A stretch of DNA of 64,000 nucleotides from the NCBI RefSeq assembly GCF_001570605.1, contig NZ_BBXG01000006.1, positions 62,001 through 126,000 on the forward strand. The letters are read 5' to 3'. The position numbers and the translations under genes were made by a program. The notes beneath the pieces were generated by a model, which saw nothing but the letters and a program-made list of their open reading frames with translations, had not been told where the DNA came from and ran no database searches. Shown one piece after another: positions 54,639 to 64,000 of this stretch (positions are counted from its first letter, which is position 1; each line of letters starts with the position of its first letter). This DNA comes from Herbidospora cretacea. Lineage in GTDB: Bacteria; Actinomycetota; Actinomycetes; Streptosporangiales; Streptosporangiaceae.

Positions 54639-57310
54639 GAGGATTCCCCCACTCGGAGTGCGGTGGTGACGCGGCGGCCGGCGGTCGCGTGGGCGAAGGC
54701 GCCGAGGATCGAGACGGCGGTCAGGCCCGCGGCCAGCAGGGCGGGCGTGGTGAAGGTCAGCGGGAAGTCGGTGACGGCCAGGCCCGCGAAGGCCGACAGG
54801 TCGAGGCCGGGGCCGAGCACCAGGGGCAGCACCAGGCCGAGCGCGAGACCGGCCACGGCGGTCAGGACGATCAGCGGCGCCACCTCCAGCACGGTCAGCG
54901 TGCGGGCCTGCTGCTGGGACAGCCCCAGCGTACGCAGGAACGACAGCGCCTTGGTCCGGTCGGCCGCGCCGATGACCAGGGCCACGATCACCGCGATCAG
55001 CGCGTAGACGCCCATGGCCACGGTGGCGATGGTGAAGGCGAGCGTGATGGCGCCGGTCAGCGGGGTGTCCCGCACGTCGACCAGCGACGTCGCGTAGGTC
55101 TCGATCTCCGCGTCGTTCAGGCCCACCGTGCGCTCCAGCGTCGCCCGGTCGACGTCGCCGTCGATGAGCAGGATGTTCGTGTACGTCCGCAGCCCCGCCC
55201 TCTTCGGCCCGTCGAACGGCATCACGATGAGGTTCTCGCCGGGGAACGACAGCCCGGGGAGCTCGTCGAGCCGGCCCATGTTGCGGACCTTCATCCGGGT
55301 GTGCCACCCGATCTCCAGCTCCTTGTACGGCGTCAGCGTCTTCGACATCAGCGCGGGGATGCCGAGCCCGCGCGGCGGGTCGGGCACCGTCAGGGGCGAG
55401 CCCGCGACGAGCTCGCGGTAGTCCTTCAGGTCTATGGACAGCACCGTGGCGCGGAGCCCGCCGATCCCGACCTGGACGTTGCCCTTGCCCGCCCGCACCA
55501 CCGAGTTCACCCCGGGCAGCGCCTCGACCCTGGCCACCACGTCCTCGGGGATCTCGGCCGACCGCTCGACCCGGGCCGACGCGCCGACGTCCTGCCAGGC
55601 GGCCCGGCTCTGGGTGTCGCCGATCGCGCCGGAGACCAGCGCCCCGAACACCGACACGGCCAGCGCGGGCAGCAGGATCAGCACCGGCAGCGCCGCCCCG
55701 CCGCGCGACCGGGCGGCCAGCGTGAGGCCGAGGAACGGGACCGCGCCCGGCCGCCGTCCGGCGATCCTGGTGAACAGCCGCAGCGGCAGCGGGTAGAGGC
55801 GCAGGGTCAGGATCCCGGCCGCCAGGGCCAGCCCGGCGGGCGCGAGCATCAGGAACGGGTCGGCGCCCAGCTCCTGCGCGTCGCTCGCCACCCCCCGCGA
55901 GCGCAGCAGGTAGGCCCCGCCCAGCCCGAGGAGCACCACGAGGACCTCCAGGGCGACGCGGCGGGGCGAAGACCGTGCCGACACGACGTCGGCGCGGGTG
56001 TCCTTCAGGGGACGCCGGTGCGCCAGCGCGAGCCGGCCGACCGCGAACAGGACCGTCGTCAGGGTCAGCACGACCGGCACCAGGTGCCCGACGAGCGTCG
56101 CCGGGCCGGGCACCAGGTAGGACAGGCCGTACCCGAGCAGGGTCGCGGGCAGCACGGCCAGCGCGATCACCGCCGCCCCGGTCCGCACGACCTGGCCGAG
56201 GGACGCGCCCCGGGCGCGCACCAGGGACAGGGCCGTGCGCATCCGCTCGGTGAGCAGCTGGACGGCCAGCGCCAGCACCCCGATCGACACCACCGCGAGC
56301 CCGCCGAGCAGCAGGTAGAGCAGCGTCTCGGCGGTGCGCAGCACGCTCAGGAAGTCGGTCAGGACCAGGTCGAGGCCGGTCACCAGCTCGTACCGCAGGG
56401 TGGTGAACATGCTGCTGTAGGGGCCGCCGGCCAGGTCGGTCAGGATCCGGGAGTAGTCGTCGACCTGGGCGATCATCGCCCCGGAGTCGGCGGCGCTGAC
56501 CGCGTCACGGTCCAGTCCGTAGACCCACGAGTAGCTGAGCTCGCGCCGCTCGTCGAGGCTGGCCAGGCCCTCGTCGCTCACCAGGCCGGTGGTCAGCCAC
56601 TCGCTCTCGGTGTCGCCGGGGATCGGCCGGATGATCGCCCGGGTGACCTCGTAGTTGTGCTCCCAGAACCGGTCGGCCGGGTCGTCGACCTCGTAGATCC
56701 CGGTGACGCGGGCCACGACCGGGTAGCTGTTGCCGAGCAGCAGGACCGCGCCGGCGTCGATCTTCATCTTGTCGCGGGCCTCGGTCACCAGCCCGATCTC
56801 GATCACCTTGAGGTTCCGCAGCTCGGGGTGGCCCGGCACCCGGGCGAGCGTCGACGAGGGGCCGGGCGGGGTGCCCTCGACCCACGTCACCCGGTCGGCC
56901 GCGGCAGGGACCCAGGCGAAGTCGACGTACTCGTGCGAGGCCCCCTTGGAGCCGTCGAGACGGGTGTCGACCGGGGTGCCGGTGGTCTTGGCGGAGAAGT
57001 GGGAGGTGCCCTGGCCGAGCGGGACGACGGCCTCGCGGAGGTCCCGGGGCAGGTGCTTGGCGAACTCCGCGTAGCGGGTCTCGAAGTCGGCCGGATTCCC
57101 GATCAGCGCCTCGGCCGACAGCGGCCGGGCGGTGACGTCCAGGTCGGTCTGCTGGGCGGAGACGTCGCGGAGCATGCCGTGCACGGCCTCGTCGTAGGCC
57201 GTCTCGAACCCTCTCGGCAACGCCGCGAGCAGCAGCGACGCGGAAAGCGCCAGCAGCGCCAGCACCAGGGCGGCGGCCCGGTGCACCTTGACGAGCTGCC
57301 AGACGTTCAC
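54635..57310 (-). CDS. FtsX-type ABC exporter permease (891 aa)
   Basis: A large permease with an N-terminal membrane helix (AAALVLALLALSASLLLAAL), a big extracytoplasmic domain (about 40-320), and a central four-helix block including LLYLLLGGLAVVSIGVLALA. A second extracytoplasmic domain (about 590-740) and a C-terminal FtsX block with LSFLRTLGLSQQQARTLTVL complete the duplicated FtsX architecture of MacB-like/LolCE-like exporters. It probably exports a lipid, lipoprotein or peptide from the membrane, but the substrate is unknown. GTG 57310 abuts the stop of the larger permease. Confidence 0.88.
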   Translation of the reverse strand: MNVWQLVKVHRAAALVLALLALSASLLLAALPRGFETAYDEAVHGMLRDVSAQQTDLDVTARPLSAEALIGNPADFETRYAEFAKHLPRDLREAVVPLGQGTSHFSAKTTGTPVDTRLDGSKGASHEYVDFAWVPAAADRVTWVEGTPPGPSSTLARVPGHPELRNLKVIEIGLVTEARDKMKIDAGAVLLLGNSYPVVARVTGIYEVDDPADRFWEHNYEVTRAIIRPIPGDTESEWLTTGLVSDEGLASLDERRELSYSWVYGLDRDAVSAADSGAMIAQVDDYSRILTDLAGGPYSSMFTTLRYELVTGLDLVLTDFLSVLRTAETLLYLLLGGLAVVSIGVLALAVQLLTERMRTALSLVRARGASLGQVVRTGAAVIALAVLPATLLGYGLSYLVPGPATLVGHLVPVVLTLTTVLFAVGRLALAHRRPLKDTRADVVSARSSPRRVALEVLVVLLGLGGAYLLRSRGVASDAQELGADPFLMLAPAGLALAAGILTLRLYPLPLRLFTRIAGRRPGAVPFLGLTLAARSRGGAALPVLILLPALAVSVFGALVSGAIGDTQSRAAWQDVGASARVERSAEIPEDVVARVEALPGVNSVVRAGKGNVQVGIGGLRATVLSIDLKDYRELVAGSPLTVPDPPRGLGIPALMSKTLTPYKELEIGWHTRMKVRNMGRLDELPGLSFPGENLIVMPFDGPKRAGLRTYTNILLIDGDVDRATLERTVGLNDAEIETYATSLVDVRDTPLTGAITLAFTIATVAMGVYALIAVIVALVIGAADRTKALSFLRTLGLSQQQARTLTVLEVAPLIVLTAVAGLALGLVLPLVLGPGLDLSAFAGLAVTDFPLTFTTPALLAAGLTAVSILGAFAHATAGRRVTTALRVGESS

Positions 57311-60300
57311 TCAGTCCTCCCCGATGCGCAGCGCGCGGCCGAGACCCTGGCGGCGGAGCGTGCGGGCCAGGCCCGCGACCACCGCGAACAGCAGCAGCGC
57401 CACCGCTGCGAGCAGGGCGGCCGTCGCGCCCCACGGGATGTCCAGCAGCACGCCCGGTGTCACCGCGGTCGCCTGACCGGTGAGCACGATGTGCGGCACG
57501 ACGAGGGTGGCCACGGCGACCGCGAGCGCCGTACCGCCCAGCAGGGACAGCCCGATGATGAAGGTCTGCTCGACGGCGAGCAGCCCGAAGACCTGGTTGA
57601 AGCTCACCCCGAGCGCGCGCAGCAGCGCGAACTCGGTGGTGCGTTCGCGGGCCGCGACCGCCGCGTTGACGAGGAAGCCGAGCACCGCGAAGACCAGCGC
57701 CGCCGCGAAGCCGAGGATCAGCGCGCCCTGCAGGCCGCTGGCCAGCGGGTCGTCCTGGAGCTGGGTGGTCAGCGCGGCCCGCGAGACGATCGTCTGGTCC
57801 CATTCGAGGTGCCTGGTCATCTCCGCCTCGGCGCGCGGGCCGTCGGTGGCCAGCCACCACTCCGTGGCCTGATGGGGGACGTACGCCCCGGCGAGGTCCC
57901 CGGCCTGGACGGTCTCCAGGTCGGCGAGCACGGCCGGCTGGTCGCCCTCGGTCCCGGGCATCGCGTCCAGGACGGCGATCGGCGTCACCGGGGTCTGCAC
58001 CCCGTCGATCGCCATGGTCGTCGTCCTGCCGATCACGAGCTTCGCGCTCGCGGCCAGGTCGGCGGTGACCGCGACCGGCAGCGCCTGGGGCGCGACCGGG
58101 CTGGGCGCCATCGCGAGGTGCTCCCCCTCGACCGGCACGTCGGCGGGGTGCGGCTTGGGCCGGTCGGTCTTCAGCGTCAGGAACCCGCCGGGGGTGACCG
58201 CGGGCTTGCCGAGGTTCTGCTTGCCGCGCTGCGCCACCGACCAGGCCGGGGCGGTCAGCGCGGCCCCGGCGTCGGTGGTGACCGTGTCGACGGCCACGGT
58301 GATCGGGCTGCCCTCGGGCGGGATCGGCACGTCGAGCAGCACGCCCTCCACCGTCAGCGGGTAGGCGATCGCACCCGAGCGCCCGGCCAGCGCCTTCAGG
58401 TCGGCGGTGAGCTGGTGGAGCTCGCCGTCGGGGGTGAGCAGGCCGGTCCGCGCCTCGGCGCGGGCGCCCAGCCGGTCGCGGACGACCAGGCTCAGCGACA
58501 GGTTCGTGTAACCGGCCGCGCGGGCCGGGTCGTCGAGCGTGAGCCGGACCCCCAGCTTCAGCGCGGCGGGCTCGCCGGGAATCTCGATCGAGGCCGGGTC
58601 GGGCCGGGCCGAGGTGAGCTCGCCCGCCAGCTCCGGCACGGTCAATGCGGTCAGGTCGGGGCGCAGGTGCAGCAGCCCGTCGAGCCGGCCCGCGTCGGCG
58701 GCCAGGAACACCGCGTCGTCGTCGCCCGTCTCGATCGTGCCCCGGTAGACCGGGCTGATCCCGGTGACGCCGGGCAGGGCCGCGTACGCGCTGCCCCGGC
58801 CGAGCGAGCCGAGTTCGGCGCCCGAGACCGGCCCGGCGACCCGCAGGTCGGCGGCGGCGATGTGGCGGGCCTGGTCGATCTGGGAGCCGCGCCAGGTCGC
58901 GGCGGTCGCGATCGACACCACGCCGATCGCGATGGCCATCGTCAGCAGCAGCACCGGCCCCGAGTAGCGCATGGGGCGGCGGCTGACCTGCCAGGCGCCC
59001 AGCGCCGGCGCGAGACTGGACCTGCGGCTCGTCCACCGTTCGGCGATGCCCGAGACGATCGGGACGAGCCGCAGGCCCAGCATGCCCCCGCACAGAAGGG
59101 CCAGTGCCGGTCCCGTCACGATCAGCGGGTCGATGCCGAGCCCGCCGCTCGTCGTGGACGTGACCGGAGCTCCGTACCGCTGGAGTTGCCAGACCGCGAG
59201 GGCCGCGACCGCGAGCAGGACCAGGTCGCCGCCGGCGCGCTGGATGATGCCCTGCTTCTCACCGCGTCCCCGCGAGGACTGTTCCTCTATGTACGTCCGC
59301 CGCGCCCCCCGCAACGCCGGCAGCGCCAGCAGCACGGCACACGCGACCGCGACCCCCGCCGAGACGAGGAACGTCGACAGGTCCGGCGTCGGGGTGAGCC
59401 GCACGCCGGTGGCCCGCAGCCACGGCAGCGACCCGATGAGCGTCAGCAGGGGCGGCGCCAGGAACGGCGCGACGATCGCGCACGGCAGCGCGACCAGCAG
59501 CGACTCGGCCCCCGCCAGCAGCCCGAGGCGCAGCGACCCGGCGCCGCGCGAGCGCAGCAGCGCCACCTCCATGCGGCGGTGGTCGGCCAGCAGCCGCGCC
59601 GTCAGCATCAGCGCGTACGCCGCCAGCACCAGCAGCTGCAGCACCGGCACCAGCATCGTCGACCGGGCGACGAGCGCGGCCTGGTCGAGCTGGCCCAGCA
59701 TCTCGGGCAGGTTGCTGCTGGCCGAGCAGCCCGTGCAGTCCTTCTTGAGCTCGTCGTTCAGCCCCGCCACCGACCCGGCGAACGGCCGCAGCTCCTCGCG
59801 CGGCAGGTCCCGCAGGTCGGGCACCACGAACCAGGTCGCCGTCACGTTCGTCGCGAACCGCTGCACGAACGTCCCCGGCTCAACCATCATCGGCCCGAAC
59901 GTGGTGTAGTTGCGGACCTCCGAGCCGCGTCGCAGCAGCTCGTCGCCGTTCCACCGGTCGCTGTAGGGGTCGTCGAGCTGGTAGACCCCGCTGACCCGCA
60001 CGTCGACCGGCTTCTTGTCGAGCCGTCCGGTGATGGTGAAGGTCGCGCCGGTGGCCAGGTTCATCGCCTGCGCGGCCGGCTGCGACAGCGCGACCTCGAC
60101 CGTCCCCGACGGGGAGGCGGCCGGCCAGGCGCCGTCGACGAGCTGGGCGTGCCGGTCGAAGTTCTGGTAGGTCGCGAACCGGGTCAGCTCGGGCTGCTCC
60201 AGCTTCTCCTGGCCCGGCATGGCGTAGGAGTCCGACCGGATGCCGACCGTGATCTCGGCGGGCACGTCACCGTAGGTCTCGGCGAGTTTCTTCCGGATGA

Positions 60301-60535
60301 GCGCGTCGCGCTCGGGATAGGACGTCGCGTCGACCGGAGTCGTCACCCTGGCCGAGGTGGTCTTGATGGGAGCCGTCTCCATGCTCCGGCGGACGCCGAC
60401 CTCGGCGACGGTGACGGCGTACATGATGAGCGCCACGAGAGCCGTGGTGGCCAGCAGGATCGAGCCGAACGCGGCGACGAGCAGGAGCGGCTGGCTGAGA
60501 GCGCGCCGCAGGACCAGCGGAATACGCCCCCGCAT
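57311..60535 (-). CDS. FtsX-type ABC exporter permease (1074 aa)
   Basis: First gene of the exporter operon. An N-terminal helix (LLLVAAFGSILLATTALVAL), a large ectodomain with a Cys pair in KKDCTGCSASS, several central helices and a second ectodomain are followed by a final FtsX block with TTEFALLRALGVSFNQVFGL (the ATPase-contact motif). It parallels the neighbouring permease but has about 180 more residues, suggesting a heterodimeric pair. ATG 60535 is chosen because AGGAG lies seven bases upstream; a longer form from 60571 is less likely. Confidence 0.9.
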   Translation of the reverse strand: MRGRIPLVLRRALSQPLLLVAAFGSILLATTALVALIMYAVTVAEVGVRRSMETAPIKTTSARVTTPVDATSYPERDALIRKKLAETYGDVPAEITVGIRSDSYAMPGQEKLEQPELTRFATYQNFDRHAQLVDGAWPAASPSGTVEVALSQPAAQAMNLATGATFTITGRLDKKPVDVRVSGVYQLDDPYSDRWNGDELLRRGSEVRNYTTFGPMMVEPGTFVQRFATNVTATWFVVPDLRDLPREELRPFAGSVAGLNDELKKDCTGCSASSNLPEMLGQLDQAALVARSTMLVPVLQLLVLAAYALMLTARLLADHRRMEVALLRSRGAGSLRLGLLAGAESLLVALPCAIVAPFLAPPLLTLIGSLPWLRATGVRLTPTPDLSTFLVSAGVAVACAVLLALPALRGARRTYIEEQSSRGRGEKQGIIQRAGGDLVLLAVAALAVWQLQRYGAPVTSTTSGGLGIDPLIVTGPALALLCGGMLGLRLVPIVSGIAERWTSRRSSLAPALGAWQVSRRPMRYSGPVLLLTMAIAIGVVSIATAATWRGSQIDQARHIAAADLRVAGPVSGAELGSLGRGSAYAALPGVTGISPVYRGTIETGDDDAVFLAADAGRLDGLLHLRPDLTALTVPELAGELTSARPDPASIEIPGEPAALKLGVRLTLDDPARAAGYTNLSLSLVVRDRLGARAEARTGLLTPDGELHQLTADLKALAGRSGAIAYPLTVEGVLLDVPIPPEGSPITVAVDTVTTDAGAALTAPAWSVAQRGKQNLGKPAVTPGGFLTLKTDRPKPHPADVPVEGEHLAMAPSPVAPQALPVAVTADLAASAKLVIGRTTTMAIDGVQTPVTPIAVLDAMPGTEGDQPAVLADLETVQAGDLAGAYVPHQATEWWLATDGPRAEAEMTRHLEWDQTIVSRAALTTQLQDDPLASGLQGALILGFAAALVFAVLGFLVNAAVAARERTTEFALLRALGVSFNQVFGLLAVEQTFIIGLSLLGGTALAVAVATLVVPHIVLTGQATAVTPGVLLDIPWGATAALLAAVALLLFAVVAGLARTLRRQGLGRALRIGED

Positions 60536-60708
60536 GAACCGACTCCTATCGTTTTCGCCGTTGTGCGGCACACGATAGGGGAGTGCGAACCCTTGACGAC
60601 GGGTCAGGGAAGACGGTGACCTAGCCGGTACGCTGCGGCGATGCCAATGTGATATCGAAAACGTGACATATTACGGGTTGAATCGCGGCATCCCCGCCCA
60701 TGAAACGC

Positions 60709-60744
60709 GGAAGCCGTGTCCCGGTGATTCGGGACACGGCTTCC
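60709..60744 (-). terminator. rpsT terminator
   Basis: A 15-bp perfect stem (GGAAGCCGTGTCCCG with CGGGACACGGCTTCC, loop GTGATT) lies 22 bases after the rpsT stop on its strand. It is the strongest hairpin seen in the window and shields the exporter operon from rpsT read-through. Confidence 0.9.
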
Positions 60745-60765
60745 GGAAGCGTGGGAACGCAGGGC

Positions 60766-61035
60766 CTAGCTGGCCGCGAGGGCGGCGGCGCGCTTGGCGA
60801 TCGCCGACTTGCGGTTGGCGGCCTGGTTCTTGTGGATGACGCCCTTGCTCACGGCCTTGTCGAGCTGGCGGCTGGCCACCAGCATCGCCGCGGACGCCGC
60901 GGCGGCGTCGCCGGCCTCGGCGGCCTCGCGGAACTTGCGGACAGCCGTCTTCAGGGACGACTTGACGGCCTTGTTGCGCATCCGGGCCTTCTCGTTCTGC
61001 CGGTTGCGCTTGATCTGGGACTTGATGTTCGCCAC
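60766..61035 (-). CDS. rpsT: 30S ribosomal protein S20
   Basis: An 89-residue basic helical protein: [20 protein letters not shown] at the start, [18 protein letters not shown], and the S20 signature [20 protein letters not shown]. It binds 16S rRNA early in 30S assembly. GTG 61035 has GAGG eight bases upstream. rpsT beside lepA is the actinobacterial order; here a GH18-like gene lies between them. Confidence 0.97.
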   Translation of the reverse strand: MANIKSQIKRNRQNEKARMRNKAVKSSLKTAVRKFREAAEAGDAAAASAAMLVASRQLDKAVSKGVIHKNQAANRKSAIAKRAAALAAS

Positions 61036-61127
61036 GAAGAAGCCTCGAAATGAAGTCTGGGTTTTGGTATGGGCCGCGCTGGCTCGTGAGAGGGCGTGCC
61101 ATACGCAGTTATCTAGGCTACCAGGAC

Positions 61128-62135
61128 TCAGTTCGTGGGGCGGACCCATGAGCTCTCGTACTCCCGCCAATCCTCCTCGGTGGCGGCGAAGTCGACGTAG
61201 AGGGCCAGGCCCGTGTCCTCGCGCGGGGTCTCGCTGATCACCAGCCGCAGGCCCTCGGCGGCCATCTCGACACTCTCGGCGTAGTCGCTCACGCCGACCT
61301 TGTGGTCGTGGTAGGCCGGGGCGCCGATCAGCACCCCCGTCGATTCGGGGGCCAGCGCGAACGCCTTGCGGGCCTGGCGGGCCACCCAGCCGCCGTAGAC
61401 GGTCTGGAGGGGCGTCCACGAGTCGTAGGTCATGATCGCGACCTGGTCGACCCGTTCGGCCACGGTCCTGAAATAGGGCTCCGACCAGTACTTGCCGTGC
61501 CCCACCACGGCGTTCCAGCCGGTCACCGCGCCGGGGAAGGGCTCGATCTGGTGGCTGGAGACGGAGATGCGGGCGTTGGGGATGGCGGCCCGGGTCTCGT
61601 CGAGCAGTTTCAGGTAGGAGGCGTCGCCGTCCGGGACCGGCTCGAAGTTGTAGTGGACCCCGTCGTAGCCGAGCGCCACGATCTCCCTGGCGCCGGCGAT
61701 GATGTTCGCCCGGGTGGCCGGGTCGTCGAGGTCGAGGAACCCTTGGTCGTCCTCGTTGACCGTCTGGCCGAGCCACGGCAGCACCCGCACTCCGGGGACC
61801 TGGGCCCTCACCCAGGTCAGGAAATCCCGGGACTTGGGGTGGAGATTCGGGTCGAGCCGCCCGTCCGGGCCGTAGGGCCCGGTGTGCACGAACAGGTCCC
61901 GCATGTGGGTGAGGCGCGGCCTGAGCTCCTGGAGATCCTTCTCGGTACGCCGCCCGTCCACCCACATGTGCCCCATCCACAGCGCGTCGGTCCCCGCCGA
62001 GCGCGCCGAGGCCGAGGGAGTGCCCAGGTAGTCGGCCCGCAGAACGGCCATCCCGGTCACCGCGAGCACCAGCGGAACGGCCACGACGATCAATAAGCCG
62101 AGCACCGCACGGCGGCGCGTGGTCGAGGCAAGCAT
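61128..62135 (-). CDS. GH18-like glycosidase, membrane-anchored or secreted
   Basis: A 335-residue protein with an N-terminal signal anchor ([21 protein letters not shown]) and a TIM-barrel of the GH18 type. The active-site strand reads [13 protein letters not shown], corresponding to the DxxDxDxE motif with the catalytic Glu kept but the inner Asp positions replaced by His and Asn. Later barrel strands are [23 protein letters not shown] and [12 protein letters not shown]. The usual substrate-assisting Asp may be missing, so hydrolysis is uncertain; a chi-lectin-like role is possible. Diverges from lepA by 74 bases. Confidence 0.75.
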   Translation of the reverse strand: MLASTTRRRAVLGLLIVVAVPLVLAVTGMAVLRADYLGTPSASARSAGTDALWMGHMWVDGRRTEKDLQELRPRLTHMRDLFVHTGPYGPDGRLDPNLHPKSRDFLTWVRAQVPGVRVLPWLGQTVNEDDQGFLDLDDPATRANIIAGAREIVALGYDGVHYNFEPVPDGDASYLKLLDETRAAIPNARISVSSHQIEPFPGAVTGWNAVVGHGKYWSEPYFRTVAERVDQVAIMTYDSWTPLQTVYGGWVARQARKAFALAPESTGVLIGAPAYHDHKVGVSDYAESVEMAAEGLRLVISETPREDTGLALYVDFAATEEDWREYESSWVRPTN

Positions 62136-62209
62136 GGGGACATGCCACCATGGAGGGTGGCTGCCTCGCCAGCCGACGACCGCCTCAAACCCTGCTGAAA
62201 CGGACCTCG

Positions 62210-64000
<1,791 letters not shown>

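Noticed and set aside
54689-60619. Plus-strand open frame of nearly 2000 codons
   Set aside because: It is antisense to the two permeases and ATPase, whose domains are clear. The product is a Gly/Arg/Gln/Asp-rich low-complexity string, the usual shadow of high-GC3 genes.

Overview
The window is a GC-rich chromosomal segment of a filamentous actinomycete. The housekeeping blocks (DUF3046-recA-recX, a glutamate-type ABC transporter, miaB-miaA-dapF, hflX, comEA-comEC-holA, rpsT-lepA) follow the actinobacterial order. RNase Y beside recX and the protein style suggest a Streptosporangiales-type organism, but genus cannot be fixed from sequence reading. Almost all genes end codons in G or C, and many neighbours overlap by 1-4 bases (ATGA, GTGA or TGATG).

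Layout. 1-7.3 kb: a cut-off VOC protein, DUF3046, an SDR pair on the minus strand, then recA behind an SOS-box-like dyad, an unusually long recX, and rny. 7.3-8.1 kb is a non-coding stretch with degenerate direct repeats. 8.1-12.2 kb: a secreted alpha/beta hydrolase, a CqsA-type alpha-hydroxyketone signal synthase with a broken coupled reading frame behind it, and an S9 peptidase. 12.2-16.2 kb: a minus-strand gluABCD-like operon carrying two related binding proteins. 16.3-19.4 kb: a small membrane protein and a two-component pair. 19.5-31.9 kb: miaB, cell-surface proteins, a class III dioxygenase-like protein, RNase Z, an Ogt-type DNA methyltransferase, two small antitoxin-like proteins, miaA-dapF, a large TPR protein, an SDR and a lipoprotein nuclease. 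31.9-38.3 kb: a tightly overlapped operon aceB-glcD-glcE-glcF-iclR for glycolate/glyoxylate use, with a dyad operator just before aceB. 38.4-44.5 kb: DUF4097 lipoprotein, a BBE-type flavoenzyme, hflX, then hutI-degV behind a 26-codon leader frame.

44.5-47.8 kb is the least ordinary non-coding part. It holds an AT-richer spacer, a large two-unit tandem repeat (18 x 7 bp followed by 7 x 15 bp), an isolated consensus DnaA box, and an unexplained spacer between comEA and comEC. 47.8-51.6 kb: comEC, holA and a HAD-like protein. Between holA and rpsT, normally close neighbours, lies an ABC exporter operon (two giant FtsX-type permeases and two ATPases) on the minus strand. It is interrupted by a tnpB-only IS200/IS605-type element whose right end supplies the stop codon of one ATPase. 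The window closes with rpsT, a GH18-like protein, and lepA, which runs off the end.

Strongest candidates for something under-described are the actinomycete CqsA homologue with its coupled frame, the TnpB element and its possible guide RNA inside the exporter operon, the leader frame before hutI, and the tandem-repeat locus. No CRISPR array, tRNA or rRNA was seen.
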